Assembly (NCBI RefSeq): GCF_030282845.1
Contig: NZ_JASTWE010000020.1
Span: forward strand, 1-61,938
Origin: Pseudodesulfovibrio pelocollis
GTDB taxonomy: Bacteria; Desulfobacterota; Desulfovibrionia; Desulfovibrionales; Desulfovibrionaceae
Length of the DNA: 61,938 nucleotides
Reading direction: 5' to 3'
Part shown: in pieces, positions 36,458 through 45,655 of the stretch
How the letters are laid out: every line of letters begins with the position of its first letter
How positions within the stretch are numbered: the first letter of the stretch is position 1
Program-made: the position numbers and the translations under genes
Notes under the pieces: generated by a model
Told to the model about the DNA's origin: nothing
Seen by the model: only the letters and a program-made list of their open reading frames with translations
Databases searched by the model: none

Positions 36458-37351
36458 TCAGCACACTCTGTCCACAATGTACCGGGCCAGGTCGGCGAGC
36501 AGGGTTTTTCCCGCGCCCTCGTAGTCCACAAGCCGCTGCACCGCCTCGTCTGCATGGCCCGAGGCCAGCTCCTTGCTCTGCGCAAGGCCGATGAGGGCCG
36601 GATAGGTGGACTTGCCCATGGCCGCGTCGCTCCCGGCGGGCTTGCCCAGGGTGGCGGTATCGCCCTCCACGTCGAGCACGTCGTCCACGATCTGGAAGGC
36701 CACGCCCACGGCCCGGCCATACTCGCGCGCGTTCTCCACATCGCGGTCCGGTGCCCCGGCCAGCACGGCCCCGCACTCGCAGGCCGCCGTGATCAGCGCG
36801 CCGGTCTTCATGGCGTGCATCCGGCGCAGCTCCTCAAGGGTCACCTCGGCCCGGCCGGTGAAGGCCATGTCCACGGCCTGACCGCCAACCATGCCGCCAC
36901 CCCCGGCCGCCGCAGCCAGCACACCCACGGCCCGCAGCACCCGCTCGGCGGGCAGGCCATGCTTGAAGGATGCCTCGGCCATGAGGGAGAACGCCTCGGT
37001 GAGCAGCCCGTCCCCGGCCAGGATGGCCGTAGCCTCGTCAAACTGTTTGTGGTTGGACGGCCGCCCCCGGCGCAGGTCGTCGTCGTCCATGGCCGGGAGA
37101 TCGTCGTGGATGAGGGAATAGGTGTGGATGCACTCCAGGCTGGCGGCAAAGGACATGACCCGCGCCGGGTCGCCGCCGAGCATGGACGTCCAGGCCAGGG
37201 TCAGCACCGGCCGCAGCCGCTTGCCGCCCGCCAGCAGCGAATATTCCATGGACGCAAGCAGCCTGTCGGGTATCCCGCGCCCGCGCAGACAGCCTTCGAG
37301 ATACGCCTCCACCTCACGGGCCCGTTCGGCCAGCCTCGCCTTAACGGTCAT
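36458..37351 (-). CDS. ispA: polyprenyl (farnesyl) diphosphate synthase
   Basis: A 297-aa prenyltransferase that condenses IPP with DMAPP/GPP to form farnesyl diphosphate. The first Asp-rich motif is HDDLPAMDDDD (about 82-92) and the second is VDDVLD near 216. The two residues before the first motif and the chain length fit FPP synthase of the bacterial short-chain class. Start ATG at 37351 overlaps xseB by 11 nt; ATG at 37357 is an alternative. The xseB-ispA-dxs order is common in proteobacteria. Confidence 0.96.
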   Translation of the reverse strand: MTVKARLAERAREVEAYLEGCLRGRGIPDRLLASMEYSLLAGGKRLRPVLTLAWTSMLGGDPARVMSFAASLECIHTYSLIHDDLPAMDDDDLRRGRPSNHKQFDEATAILAGDGLLTEAFSLMAEASFKHGLPAERVLRAVGVLAAAAGGGGMVGGQAVDMAFTGRAEVTLEELRRMHAMKTGALITAACECGAVLAGAPDRDVENAREYGRAVGVAFQIVDDVLDVEGDTATLGKPAGSDAAMGKSTYPALIGLAQSKELASGHADEAVQRLVDYEGAGKTLLADLARYIVDRVC

Positions 37352-37583
37352 CGCCATCCTCCGCCGCCATGGCTTCCAGCGCCTCGAACTCGCGCACCAG
37401 CCCATCACTGACGATGCGCACTTCCTGTCGGGCCGCCTCCAGCTGCTTGCCGCAGGCCTGGGCCAGGGCCAACCCCTCCTTGTACAGGGCCACACCCTGC
37501 TCAAGGGGCAGATCGCCCCGTTCCAATCGGTCCACCACGTCCTTCAGCCGCTCAAGCCGTTCTTCAAAGGATTCCCCGGTCAC
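37341..37583 (-). CDS. xseB: exodeoxyribonuclease VII small subunit
   Basis: An 80-aa helical protein that oligomerises with XseA in exonuclease VII. The motif FEERLERLKDVVDRLERGDLPLEQ is diagnostic. The GTG at 37583 is chosen because GGAGG lies four bases before it and the conserved domain starts five residues later; TTG at 37616 adds unlike residues. Located 33 nt after the M23 peptidase gene and overlapping ispA. Confidence 0.94.
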   Translation of the reverse strand: MTGESFEERLERLKDVVDRLERGDLPLEQGVALYKEGLALAQACGKQLEAARQEVRIVSDGLVREFEALEAMAAEDGDDR

Positions 37584-37616
37584 GATTCCTCCAGGCTGAT
37601 TTGAATCAAAAACCAA

Positions 37617-38603
37617 TCAATTCAGCATGTCATCAACAGTCATTTTCAATAAAGGTTCCGGGTCCACCAGCCGCCCCAGAACTGATATCGACAGGTGCAG
37701 ATGCGGCCCGGTGGAACGCCCGGTCATGCCGGTGAGACCGACGACCTGCCCGCGCTGCACGGTGTCGCCTTCCTTGACCATGGGCTTTTCGAGATGAAAA
37801 TAAAGCGAGATCACCCCGTTGCCGTGGTCCACGTAGACCGAGTTGCCCGCGTAGTAGAAATCGCCCACCAGGATGACCACGCCGTCTGCCACACTCTTGA
37901 TGGGATTGTTCATGGGCGAGCGGAAATCCAGCCCCCGGTGCGGATTCTTCGGCTTGCCGTTGAGAATGCGCTGCGCCCCGTACGGGCTTGACACCTCGCC
38001 TCCCACCGGGCGCTCCAGAGGCAGCCGCCACATCCGCGCAGACGACACGGTTTCCAGGGCCGCCCGGGTCACCTCGCGCTCGGCCCGGATGCGCTCCAGG
38101 ACCTCGGCGGGCGGGGTGACCATCTTCTCGGGCAGGGTCAGTTCCTGGCGCTGGTACTCGACTGGCACAAGCTGGACGGTGCGCCGCAGAGTGTTCTCCT
38201 TGCCGTCGATGGACGCCATGACCACCAGTTCCTCCTTGCCCGGCTTGGCATTGAGCACGTCGGTGCCGAGCATGACCAGAGCCACATGGCGATCATTCCA
38301 CACCGAGATGGTCGGCACCACTTCCTTCCCCAGCCAGTGGACGGAAACGGTATCAAGGGGCTGATCCGAAGTCAGACGCACCAGAAACGGCTGCCCCACT
38401 CCTGCCTGACCGGGCGCGGCCAGCACCAGGGCCGACCCCGGGGCGGATGCCGCCTCGGTTTGGGCCGCCTGGGCCTCGACCGTCTTGGTCAGGGGCACGC
38501 CATCCCCTTCCTCCAGGCCGAACCCCTGGGCCGTGACCGTGAGGGGAAGCATGGGCAGAACCAGTGTCGCCAACAGAAAAACCAAGGATGCAAGCCGCTT
38601 CAT
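37617..38603 (-). CDS. M23 family metallopeptidase
   Basis: A 328-aa exported peptidase that probably cuts peptidoglycan cross-links or, if partnered, regulates amidases. Signal peptide 1-25 is followed by an Ig-like or linker region (about 55-165). The LytM domain has all zinc and catalytic residues: NPHRGLDF (His and Asp) and GPHLHLS (HxH). The gene overlaps xseA by 4 nt and sits inside the exonuclease VII/isoprenoid operon, an arrangement I infer is lineage-specific rather than functional. Confidence 0.92.
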   Translation of the reverse strand: MKRLASLVFLLATLVLPMLPLTVTAQGFGLEEGDGVPLTKTVEAQAAQTEAASAPGSALVLAAPGQAGVGQPFLVRLTSDQPLDTVSVHWLGKEVVPTISVWNDRHVALVMLGTDVLNAKPGKEELVVMASIDGKENTLRRTVQLVPVEYQRQELTLPEKMVTPPAEVLERIRAEREVTRAALETVSSARMWRLPLERPVGGEVSSPYGAQRILNGKPKNPHRGLDFRSPMNNPIKSVADGVVILVGDFYYAGNSVYVDHGNGVISLYFHLEKPMVKEGDTVQRGQVVGLTGMTGRSTGPHLHLSISVLGRLVDPEPLLKMTVDDMLN

Positions 38604-40027
38604 TCCTTCTCCCGCGTTTGTATCGACGCATCGATGACCACGGCCGCAACCCGGCCGTCCCGAACCCTGATATCAAGCGCATCGCCCGGCGTCACCTCTT
38701 TCGGGCCGCGCAAAAATTCTCCGGTGCGCCCGACGCGGATCAGGGCGTAGCCGCGCTCAAGGGGTGCCTCGGGGTCAAGCCCGCGCAGCACGGCGGCAAG
38801 CATCGCCAGATCGCGCTCGCGCCTTTGGTGCAGGGCCAGCATGGCCCGCTCCATGCGGCGGCACAGGCTCACCACCTCGTCACCCCCCCGGTCCACCCGG
38901 GCAGGGCCAAAGGCGCGGGCGAGCCTTTCTACACTCGCGGCAAGCGTGCGTCCGGGAACACGATACACGCCGCGCCCGGCCGCTTCGAGCCTGGGCAGCA
39001 GGGAGCGGTGGCGATCCTCCATGCGTCCGAGCCGCTGCGCCGGGGAAAGCCACACCAAGGCGCGGCGCAACTGGCGGAAGGCATCCTCCCTGCCGCGCAG
39101 CCATGCCCCGTAGGCCCGGCCAAGGGCCAGTTCCAGGGCGTCCACCCGCTGGGCCAGGGTCTCGCGCCGGGGCCACAATTCCTGGGCCGCGTGGCTCGGC
39201 GTGGCCGCCCGTTTGTCGGCCACGAAATCCGCGATGGTCACGTCCGGCTCATGGCCCACACCGGTGAGCACCGGGAGCCGCGCCCGATGGATGGCATCGG
39301 CCACTTCCTCGGTGTTGAAAGCCCACAGGTCTTCCAGCGAGCCGCCGCCCCGGATGAGCACCGCCACCTCGGCCCAGCCCTCGGTGTCCACCTGATCAAG
39401 GGCTGCCGCGATCTGCCCGGGGGCGCGCTCACCTTGCACCAGAGCCGGATAAATACGAATCTCTCCGCCCGTGCCCCGCTCGGCCGCGATGCGCAGGAAA
39501 TCGCGGATGGCCGCGCCCGAGGGCGAGGTGATCACCGCCACCCGGGCCGGATTGCGCGGCAGGGCCAGCTTGCGGTCCTCGTCGAAATATCCCTTGTCCG
39601 CCAGCTTGCGCTTGAGGGCCTCGAAGGCCATGGCCAGATCGCCCACGCCCTGCGCCTGGACCAACTCGGCCACCAGCTGATACTGGCCGCGCGGCTCGAA
39701 CACATTGAGCCGCCCGGCGCACAGCACCTCCTGGCCCCCTTCCAGCGCATCCCCGGCCAAGGCGGTCGCCTCGCCCTCCTCCACCTCGCCGGTCAGGGGG
39801 TTGACCCGCTCGCCCTCGCGCTCCACCGGCTCGGCCGACCGCTGGGCCGACTTGAACCAGACCACGGACAGGGCGGCGTCGCCGTCGGTCAACGTAAAAT
39901 ACACATGCCCGCTGGCCGGGCGCGCCAGATTCGTCACCTGCCCGCGCACCCAGACAAAGGGAAACTCCGCCTCAAGCAGATTCTTGACGGAGCGCGTCAG
40001 TTCGGAAACGGTAAAGATGACGGACAA
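38600..40027 (-). CDS. xseA: exodeoxyribonuclease VII large subunit
   Basis: A 475-aa nuclease subunit degrading single-stranded DNA from both ends. The N-terminal OB fold (FPFVWVRGQVTNLARPASGHVYF) is followed by the catalytic region with ITSPSGAAIRDF and RGGGSLEDLWAFN, then the long coiled-coil. It is the first gene of the operon; the terminator of proS lies upstream on the same strand. Length is typical. Confidence 0.96.
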   Translation of the reverse strand: MSVIFTVSELTRSVKNLLEAEFPFVWVRGQVTNLARPASGHVYFTLTDGDAALSVVWFKSAQRSAEPVEREGERVNPLTGEVEEGEATALAGDALEGGQEVLCAGRLNVFEPRGQYQLVAELVQAQGVGDLAMAFEALKRKLADKGYFDEDRKLALPRNPARVAVITSPSGAAIRDFLRIAAERGTGGEIRIYPALVQGERAPGQIAAALDQVDTEGWAEVAVLIRGGGSLEDLWAFNTEEVADAIHRARLPVLTGVGHEPDVTIADFVADKRAATPSHAAQELWPRRETLAQRVDALELALGRAYGAWLRGREDAFRQLRRALVWLSPAQRLGRMEDRHRSLLPRLEAAGRGVYRVPGRTLAASVERLARAFGPARVDRGGDEVVSLCRRMERAMLALHQRRERDLAMLAAVLRGLDPEAPLERGYALIRVGRTGEFLRGPKEVTPGDALDIRVRDGRVAAVVIDASIQTREKE

Positions 40028-40152
40028 ATCACTGCCTCCAAATCACGTCCATGAACGCCTCCCGGGACATCCGCCACCCCGGAGGCACTGCCCGGCCAAT
40101 GTGCGCTTCATACCATCCCGCCCCACCACCGCACAACCGCCAATCTCCTCCC

Positions 40153-40202
40153 CAAAAAAAACACCCGTCGGCCAGCCTGTCCCGAAGGGCAGGCTGGCCG
40201 AC
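40153..40202 (-). terminator. strong terminator after proS
   Basis: Stem GTCGGCCAGCCTG (40167-40179) with its perfect complement at 40190-40202 and a CCCGAAGGG cap. On the minus strand it is followed by GGGTG and a run of eight T (complement of 40154-40161). Confidence 0.85.
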
Positions 40203-40231
40203 ATACTCAGCGCCGCAGGCTCGCCTGGGGT

Positions 40232-40274
40232 CCAGGGGCCTTAGGCCCCTGGCGGGTCCAGGGCAGCGCCCTGG
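40232..40274. repeat. tandem palindromes, REP-like
   Basis: Two adjacent perfect hairpins: CCAGGGGCC-TTA-GGCCCCTGG (40232-40252) and CCAGGGC-AGC-GCCCTGG (40258-40274). They lie between proS and its terminator. I recall similar paired palindromes after genes in Desulfovibrio genomes, so this may be one copy of a dispersed repeat; only one copy is seen here. Confidence 0.5.
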
Positions 40275-40293
40275 CCGCCGGAGGCATTCCCCT

Positions 40294-42033
40294 CTACGCT
40301 TCCAGGCCCCAGCGGGTCCAGATTTCCTTGCGCCAGGCGGTGAAGGCCTCGGCAAAGCCGTTGATGGGCAGTTCGATCTTTTCGCCGGTCTTGCGGTCCT
40401 TGGCTTCGACGATGCCGTTTGCCAGCCCCTTGCCGCCCAGGACGAGCTGCATGGGGTAGCCGATGAGGTCGGCCTCGGCGAACTTGACGCCGGGGCGCTC
40501 CTTGCGGTCGTCGAAGCAGGCGTCCACGCCCAGGGCGATGAGCTGCTGGTAGAGTTCGTCGCCCTTGGCGTCCACGGCCTCGTCCTTGCCGCCCAGGGAG
40601 ATGAGCACGGCCTCGAAGGGGGCGATGGAGGGCGGGAAGCAACAGCCCGCGTCGTCGTGATTCTGCTCGATGGCCGAGGCCACGATGCGCGAGACGCCGA
40701 TGCCGTAGCAGCCCATGACCATGTATTGGGTCTTGCCGTTCTCGTCGAGGAAGGTGGCTTCCATCTTCTTGGAATACTTGGTGCCGAGCTTGAAGACATG
40801 GCCCACCTCGATGCCCTTGGTGAACTCGATTGCGCTGCCGCACTCGGGGCAGGGGTCGGTGGGCTCGATGAAGCGCAGGTCGGCGAACTTCTCGATTGTG
40901 CAGTCGCGGCCCAGGGAGAGGTAGCGGATGTGGGTGTCGGCGGCGTTGGCTCCGGCCACCCAGTCGGTGCCGAGGCACAGTTCGGCGTCGGCGTAGACAG
41001 GCACGCCCTCGGCCAGCCCGACCGGTCCGGCAAAGCCGACGGGCGCGCCGGTGAGCTTGCGCACCAGGGCTTCGTCGGCCATCTCGATCTCGTTGCCGCC
41101 GATGAGGTTGCGCAGCTTGACGTCGTTGAGCTCGCGGTCCCCGCGCACCAGGGCGGCCACGGGGTCGCCGTCCACCACGAAGAGCAGGGTCTTGACGAGC
41201 TTGTCCGGCGTGATGCCGAGGAAGGCGCAGACCTCGGCCACGGTGTGCTGGCCGGGCGTGTCCACCTGCTCGATGGGCGGACACGGGGCGTCGCAGCGGC
41301 AGTCGCCAGCGGGTGGGGCCACCATGGCCTTTTCAAGGTTGGCCCCGAACTGGCAGGATTTGCAGGAGGCGATGGTGTCCTCGCCGGTCTCGGCCAGGAC
41401 CATGAACTCGTGAGAGAAGTCGCCGCCGATGGCCCCGGAGTCGGCCTGGACCGGCTTGAAGCGCAGGCCGATGCGCGAGAAGGCGGCCTTGTACGCCTCG
41501 AACATGGCCCAGTAGGACGTTTCGGCCCCGGCCTCGTCGCGGTCAAAGGAGTAGGCGTCCTTCATGATGAATTCGCGGCCGCGCATGAGGCCGAAGCGGG
41601 GGCGGATCTCGTCGCGGAACTTGGTCTGGACCTGATAGAGATTGACCGGCAGTTGCTTGTAGGACTTGATCTCGCCGCGCACGAGGTCAGTGATGACCTC
41701 CTCGTGGGTGGGTCCGAGGCAGTAGTCTCGGCCGTGGCGGTCCTTGAGGCGCAGCAGTTCCTTGCCGTAGAAGTCCCAGCGGCCGGTCTCCTGCCAGAGG
41801 TCGGCGGGCTGGACCATGGGCATGGACACTTCCATGGCCCCGGCCCGGTCCATTTCCTCGCGCACGATGCGGGCCACCTTGTTGATGGCGCGCAGGCCAA
41901 GGGGCAGGTAGTTGTAGATGCCGCTGGTCAGCTTGCGGACCATGCCCGCGCGCATCAGGAGCTTGTGGGACACGACCTCGGCATCGGCCGGGTCTTCCTT
42001 GAGGGTCGGAATGTAGTAGCGGGAAAGACGCAT
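40294..42033 (-). CDS. proS: prolyl-tRNA synthetase
   Basis: A 579-aa class II aminoacyl-tRNA synthetase of the bacterial type with an INS editing domain between motifs 2 and 3 (residues about 230-400). Motif 2 includes [21 protein letters not shown]; motif 3 region is [18 protein letters not shown]. The anticodon domain is C-terminal. The start lies 3 nt after the ispG stop, so ispG-proS form an operon, as seen in several proteobacteria. Confidence 0.97.
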   Translation of the reverse strand: MRLSRYYIPTLKEDPADAEVVSHKLLMRAGMVRKLTSGIYNYLPLGLRAINKVARIVREEMDRAGAMEVSMPMVQPADLWQETGRWDFYGKELLRLKDRHGRDYCLGPTHEEVITDLVRGEIKSYKQLPVNLYQVQTKFRDEIRPRFGLMRGREFIMKDAYSFDRDEAGAETSYWAMFEAYKAAFSRIGLRFKPVQADSGAIGGDFSHEFMVLAETGEDTIASCKSCQFGANLEKAMVAPPAGDCRCDAPCPPIEQVDTPGQHTVAEVCAFLGITPDKLVKTLLFVVDGDPVAALVRGDRELNDVKLRNLIGGNEIEMADEALVRKLTGAPVGFAGPVGLAEGVPVYADAELCLGTDWVAGANAADTHIRYLSLGRDCTIEKFADLRFIEPTDPCPECGSAIEFTKGIEVGHVFKLGTKYSKKMEATFLDENGKTQYMVMGCYGIGVSRIVASAIEQNHDDAGCCFPPSIAPFEAVLISLGGKDEAVDAKGDELYQQLIALGVDACFDDRKERPGVKFAEADLIGYPMQLVLGGKGLANGIVEAKDRKTGEKIELPINGFAEAFTAWRKEIWTRWGLEA

Positions 42034-42036
42034 GTA

Positions 42037-43107
42037 TTATGATCTCCTTTCGTGTAGGAACGCTTCGATTTCTTTCATGAATTCAGGCAGCAGGCGGTCA
42101 TCGCCCCGCACCTTGCGCACCACCTCGCCCTTGCGGAAGATGATGCCCAGGCCGCGGCCGCCTGCAATGCCGATGTCCGCCTCGCGGGCCTCGCCGGGTC
42201 CGTTGACCACACAGCCCATGACGGCCACGGTGAAGACCTCCTCCACCCCGCGCAGGGCTTCCTCCACCTGCTCGGCCAGGGTGATGAGGTTGATCTCGGT
42301 GCGGCCGCAGGTGGGGCAGGCGATGATCTCCGGCCCGCGCTGACGCAGGCCCAGGGCGCGCAGGATCTCATAGGCCACACCGATCTCCGCCACCGGGTCG
42401 TGGGTCAGGGAGACGCGCAGGGTATCGCCGATGCCCTCCCACAGCAGGATGCCCAGACCCACGGCGGACTTGACCGTGCCGCGCACCAGGGTTCCGGCCT
42501 CGGTGATGCCGATGTGCAGTGGGTAGTCCACCCGCGCGGCCATGAGCCGGTAGGCGGCGATGGTGTTGAGCACCGACGAGGTCTTGAGCGAAATCTTGAT
42601 GTTCGAGAAGCCGCGCCGCTCCAGCATGGCCACGTGGCGCAGGCCGGACTCGACCATGGCCTGCGGCGTGGGGCCGCCGTGGCGGTGCAGCAGGTCTTTC
42701 TCCAGCGAGCCGCCGTTGACGCCGATGCGGATGGGCACGCCCCGCTCCTGGGCGGCGCGGACCACGGTGTCCACCTTGGACTCGTCGCCGATGTTGCCGG
42801 GGTTGATGCGCAGGCCGTCCATGCCCGCTTCAAGCGCGGCCAGGGCCAGCCGGTGGTCGAAATGGATGTCCGCGATGAGCGGCACGGGCGAGTCGGCGCG
42901 AATGGCCGCAAGGGCGGCAGCGGCCTTGTCGTCGGGCACGGCCAGGCGCACGATCTCGCACCCGGCTTCTGCCAGGCGGGTGATCTGGGCGACAGTGCTC
43001 AGCACGTCGCGTGTATCGGTGTTGCACATGGACTGGACGCGGACCGGGTTGTCGCCCCCGATGCCCACGCCGCCCACGTCCAAGACCCTGGTGCGCTTTC
43101 TCTCCAT
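42037..43107 (-). CDS. ispG: 4-hydroxy-3-methylbut-2-en-1-yl diphosphate synthase
   Basis: A 356-aa [4Fe-4S] enzyme converting MEcPP to HMBPP, penultimate step of the MEP pathway. The TIM-barrel domain has VQSMCNTDTRD, ADIHFDHRLA and LRINPGNIG. The cluster domain has ACPTCGRTEIN and MGCVVNGPGEA...DIG with the fourth (Glu) ligand. The ATG at 43107 starts the family N-terminus MERKRTRVLDVGGV. It lies directly upstream of proS. Confidence 0.96.
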   Translation of the reverse strand: MERKRTRVLDVGGVGIGGDNPVRVQSMCNTDTRDVLSTVAQITRLAEAGCEIVRLAVPDDKAAAALAAIRADSPVPLIADIHFDHRLALAALEAGMDGLRINPGNIGDESKVDTVVRAAQERGVPIRIGVNGGSLEKDLLHRHGGPTPQAMVESGLRHVAMLERRGFSNIKISLKTSSVLNTIAAYRLMAARVDYPLHIGITEAGTLVRGTVKSAVGLGILLWEGIGDTLRVSLTHDPVAEIGVAYEILRALGLRQRGPEIIACPTCGRTEINLITLAEQVEEALRGVEEVFTVAVMGCVVNGPGEAREADIGIAGGRGLGIIFRKGEVVRKVRGDDRLLPEFMKEIEAFLHERRS

Positions 43108-43219
43108 AAGGATTGGAAAGGTACGCGATTTCCCGGCGCAAGCCAAGAGGGGCGGCCCATGCCCTTTTTGGCATGAGCACCGTTGTGACCGGACAGCCTT
43201 GGCATGGCCAGCACACAGG

Positions 43220-43254
43220 AACGCCCCGGCCTCAGGCGAGACCGGGGCGTTTTT
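43220..43254. terminator. stem-loop after the ech operon
   Basis: Perfect 10-bp stem AACGCCCCGG (43220-43229) / CCGGGGCGTT (43242-43251). It follows echF on the minus strand, although the better T run is on the plus strand. Confidence 0.65.
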
Positions 43255-43271
43255 CATTGCCGGTATTTCCG

Positions 43272-43712
43272 CTATTTCTTCTTGGCGTCAGCCTTTTTGG
43301 ACTCGCCCTTGTCGGCGTCGTCAGCCTTCGGCTCGGCCTCGGCCTTGGGGGCGGCCTCGGCGGCCTTCTTCTTGGGCTTGGGCGGCTCGCCCTTCTCGAC
43401 CATCATGATCCGCTCGGTCATTGGCTTGCGGTGCACATCCTTCATGTGCAGGCACTTGGTCGGGCAGGTGTCGCGGCAGATGCCGCAATAGACGCAGGCG
43501 TGGGGATCGCAGGACCACAGGCCCTGCTCCTTGTCCACCTCGATGCACTGGCTGGGGCACTTGCGGGCGCAGGTGCCGCAGAAGATGCAGGCGTCGATGT
43601 CTATGTACAGCTCGCCCCGGTAGTTGGGGAACGGCTCGCGCACGGTGAAGGGATACAGGCGTGTGGCCGGTTTCTTCAGCAGGTTCTTGATGACCGTGGG
43701 TGTGAACAGCAT
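43272..43712 (-). CDS. echF: Ech hydrogenase ferredoxin-like subunit
   Basis: A 146-aa electron-transfer subunit with two [4Fe-4S] motifs: CIFCGTCARKCPSQC and CVYCGICRDTCPTKC. It is homologous to NuoI and passes electrons between soluble ferredoxin and the EchC cluster. After about residue 108 it carries a tail of about 38 residues made almost only of Lys, Ala, Glu and Asp, ending KKADAKKK, which lies outside the NuoI core. Last gene of the ech operon, 12 nt after echE. Confidence 0.93.
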   Translation of the reverse strand: MLFTPTVIKNLLKKPATRLYPFTVREPFPNYRGELYIDIDACIFCGTCARKCPSQCIEVDKEQGLWSCDPHACVYCGICRDTCPTKCLHMKDVHRKPMTERIMMVEKGEPPKPKKKAAEAAPKAEAEPKADDADKGESKKADAKKK

Positions 43713-43724
43713 ATCGGTCCCTCC

Positions 43725-44804
43725 TTAACGTTCGGTGCAGCTGATGCACGGGTCAATGGCAAGGACGATGACCGGCACGTCGGCCAACTCGCAGCCGGGC
43801 AGCATGGCCAACAGCGGCGGGATGTTGGCGAATGTGGGCGTGCGGATGCGCAGCCGGTCAAGATGCTTGGTGCCGTTGCCCTTGATGTAGTAGACGCACT
43901 CGCCGCGCGGCTGCTCCACCCGCATGTAGACCTCACCCTCGGGCGGGTTGCCCTTGACCTTGGCGGCCAGCTCGCCCTCGGGCAGCTTGGCGATGGCCTG
44001 GCGCACGAGGTCGATGGATTGCAGGGTCTCGCGGAAGCGGACCGTGGAACGCGCCCAGCAGTCGCCAGAGGTCTCGACCACGGGTTCGAAGTCGAGCTCC
44101 GAGTAGCCGCCATAGCCGAGCATGCGCATGTCCTGGGCCACGCCCGAGCCGCGCAGGGTGGGACCGGCAGCGCCCAGAAGGTAGGCGTTCTCCTTGGAGA
44201 GCACGCCCACGCCCACGGTGCGGGCCTTGACCGTGTAGTCATTCATGATGGTGTCCTGTAGGGCGCGGACTTCCTTCTCCACGATGTCGATCTCGCCGAG
44301 AATCCAGCGGATCTGTTCCGGGGAAAGGTCGGCGCGCACGCCGCCGATGACGTTCACGGATACGATGACGCGGCTGCCGGTGGTGGCCTCGTTGATGTCC
44401 ATGATCCGCTCGCGGACCTTCCAGAACTGCATGAACAGGGACTCGAAGCCAAAGGCGTCGGCAAAAAGGCCCAGCCACAGCAGATGCGAGTGGGTGCGGT
44501 GCAGCTCGGACCAGATGACGCGCAGCATCTCGGCGCGCTTGGGTACCTCCACCTCCATCAGCTCCTCGATGGCCTGCGAGTAGCAGACCGCGTGGATCAT
44601 GGAGCAGATGCCGCAGACGCGCTCGCACACCTGAATCATCTGGTGGTAGTCGCGGATTTCAGCCAGCTTTTCCAGGCCGCGGTGGACATAGCCCAGGGCC
44701 GGGATGGCCTCCTTGACGATCTCGTCCTCGACCTTGAGGGTCAGGTGGACGGGTTCGGGCAGGACGGGATGCTGCGGGCCGAAAGGAATAACAGTGGTAG
44801 CCAT
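43725..44804 (-). CDS. echE: Ech hydrogenase large (NiFe) subunit
   Basis: A 359-aa catalytic subunit. Four Ni-binding cysteines are present: RVCGIC (C64, C67) and DPCISC (C353, C356). These separate it from NuoD, which lost them. The protein ends only three residues after the last Cys (TER), so there is no C-terminal extension for a maturation protease, a feature known for Ech. It interconverts H+ and H2 at the cytoplasmic side. It lies between echD and echF with gaps of 11-12 nt. Confidence 0.96.
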   Translation of the reverse strand: MATTVIPFGPQHPVLPEPVHLTLKVEDEIVKEAIPALGYVHRGLEKLAEIRDYHQMIQVCERVCGICSMIHAVCYSQAIEELMEVEVPKRAEMLRVIWSELHRTHSHLLWLGLFADAFGFESLFMQFWKVRERIMDINEATTGSRVIVSVNVIGGVRADLSPEQIRWILGEIDIVEKEVRALQDTIMNDYTVKARTVGVGVLSKENAYLLGAAGPTLRGSGVAQDMRMLGYGGYSELDFEPVVETSGDCWARSTVRFRETLQSIDLVRQAIAKLPEGELAAKVKGNPPEGEVYMRVEQPRGECVYYIKGNGTKHLDRLRIRTPTFANIPPLLAMLPGCELADVPVIVLAIDPCISCTER

Positions 44805-44815
44805 GTCAGCCTCCC

Positions 44816-45184
44816 TTATTTCTTGGGCTCGATCTTGACGTTGGAGACCAGCGGAACCTGGGTCACCTCCGGGTCGAGATAGAGCGTGCGGTTGAAGTCA
44901 AGGACCAGGCCGTCGAACTTGACGTCCCACTGGTCGCGGATCTCGTTCTCCACCAGCAGCGCGGCGAAGTAGACGCCGGAGACGCTCGGAATGGGCGCAT
45001 CGCGCTTGACCGTCAGCCGCAGGTGGGTGGTTTCGAGGTTCTTGTCGAAATGATACAGGATGCCAAGCCCGTCCTCGTCCACCTGATAGGTGGAAAACGT
45101 GACCAGCCTGTGGCCGTCGTTCTTCATTTTCATGACTTCGCCGACAACGGTGTCGGTCGTCACATTGATCACTTTACCTTTCAC
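44816..45184 (-). CDS. echD: Ech hydrogenase subunit D (NuoC-like)
   Basis: A 122-aa subunit related to the 30-kDa NuoC protein but lacking most of its C-terminal part. The sequence LVTFSTYQVDEDGLGILYHFDKN and SVSGVYFAALLVENEIRDQW follow the NuoC/EchD core that docks the large subunit. It has no cofactor motif. Called mainly from position between echC and echE and from the NuoC-like core. Confidence 0.9.
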   Translation of the reverse strand: MKGKVINVTTDTVVGEVMKMKNDGHRLVTFSTYQVDEDGLGILYHFDKNLETTHLRLTVKRDAPIPSVSGVYFAALLVENEIRDQWDVKFDGLVLDFNRTLYLDPEVTQVPLVSNVKIEPKK

Positions 45185-45208
45185 GATATATCACCTCGTG
45201 CGGACAGC

Positions 45209-45652
45209 CTATTCGGCTTCTTCCACTTTTTGAGCGAACTTGCCCAGGCCGACGACAACGCCGTCGATGATGGCCTCGGGCTTGGCCGGGCAGCCGGGAA
45301 CATAGACATCCACGGGGATGACCTTGTCGATGCCACCGACCACATTGTAGGCATCGCGGAACACGCCGCCGGTATTGCCGCAGGCGCCGATGGCGATGAC
45401 GGCCTTGGGCTCGGGCATCTGGTCGTAGATGTTCTTGAGCACCTTCTTGTTGCGGTGGTTGACCGTGCCGGTCACCAGCAGCACGTCGGCGTGCTTGGGG
45501 TTGCCCACGTTGATGATGCCGAACCGCTCCACGTCGTAGAGGGGGGTCAGGCAGGCCAGAACCTCGATATCGCAGCCGTTGCAGCTACCGCAGTCAAAAT
45601 GCATGATCCACGGGGACTTGGCGCGAGATTTCTTGATGAATGAACCGAACAT
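45209..45652 (-). CDS. echC: Ech hydrogenase small subunit (NuoB-like)
   Basis: A 147-aa electron-transfer subunit holding the proximal [4Fe-4S] cluster. Ligands lie in CGSCNGC (21-27), IGACGN and VPGCP. This is the NuoB/hydrogenase-4 small-subunit pattern, shorter than in periplasmic hydrogenases and with no Tat signal, so it faces the cytoplasm. Confidence 0.95.
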   Translation of the reverse strand: MFGSFIKKSRAKSPWIMHFDCGSCNGCDIEVLACLTPLYDVERFGIINVGNPKHADVLLVTGTVNHRNKKVLKNIYDQMPEPKAVIAIGACGNTGGVFRDAYNVVGGIDKVIPVDVYVPGCPAKPEAIIDGVVVGLGKFAQKVEEAE

Positions 45653-45655
45653 GAC

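Noticed and set aside
40051-42042. 663-codon open frame on the plus strand
   Set aside because: Shadow of proS; composition (Gly, Val, His, Asp) is that of a complementary frame and no ribosome site is present.
43220-43254. A plus-strand gene ending at this stem-loop
   Set aside because: The T run lies on the plus strand, but no plus-strand gene precedes it; the long plus frames here are shadows of ispG and ech genes.
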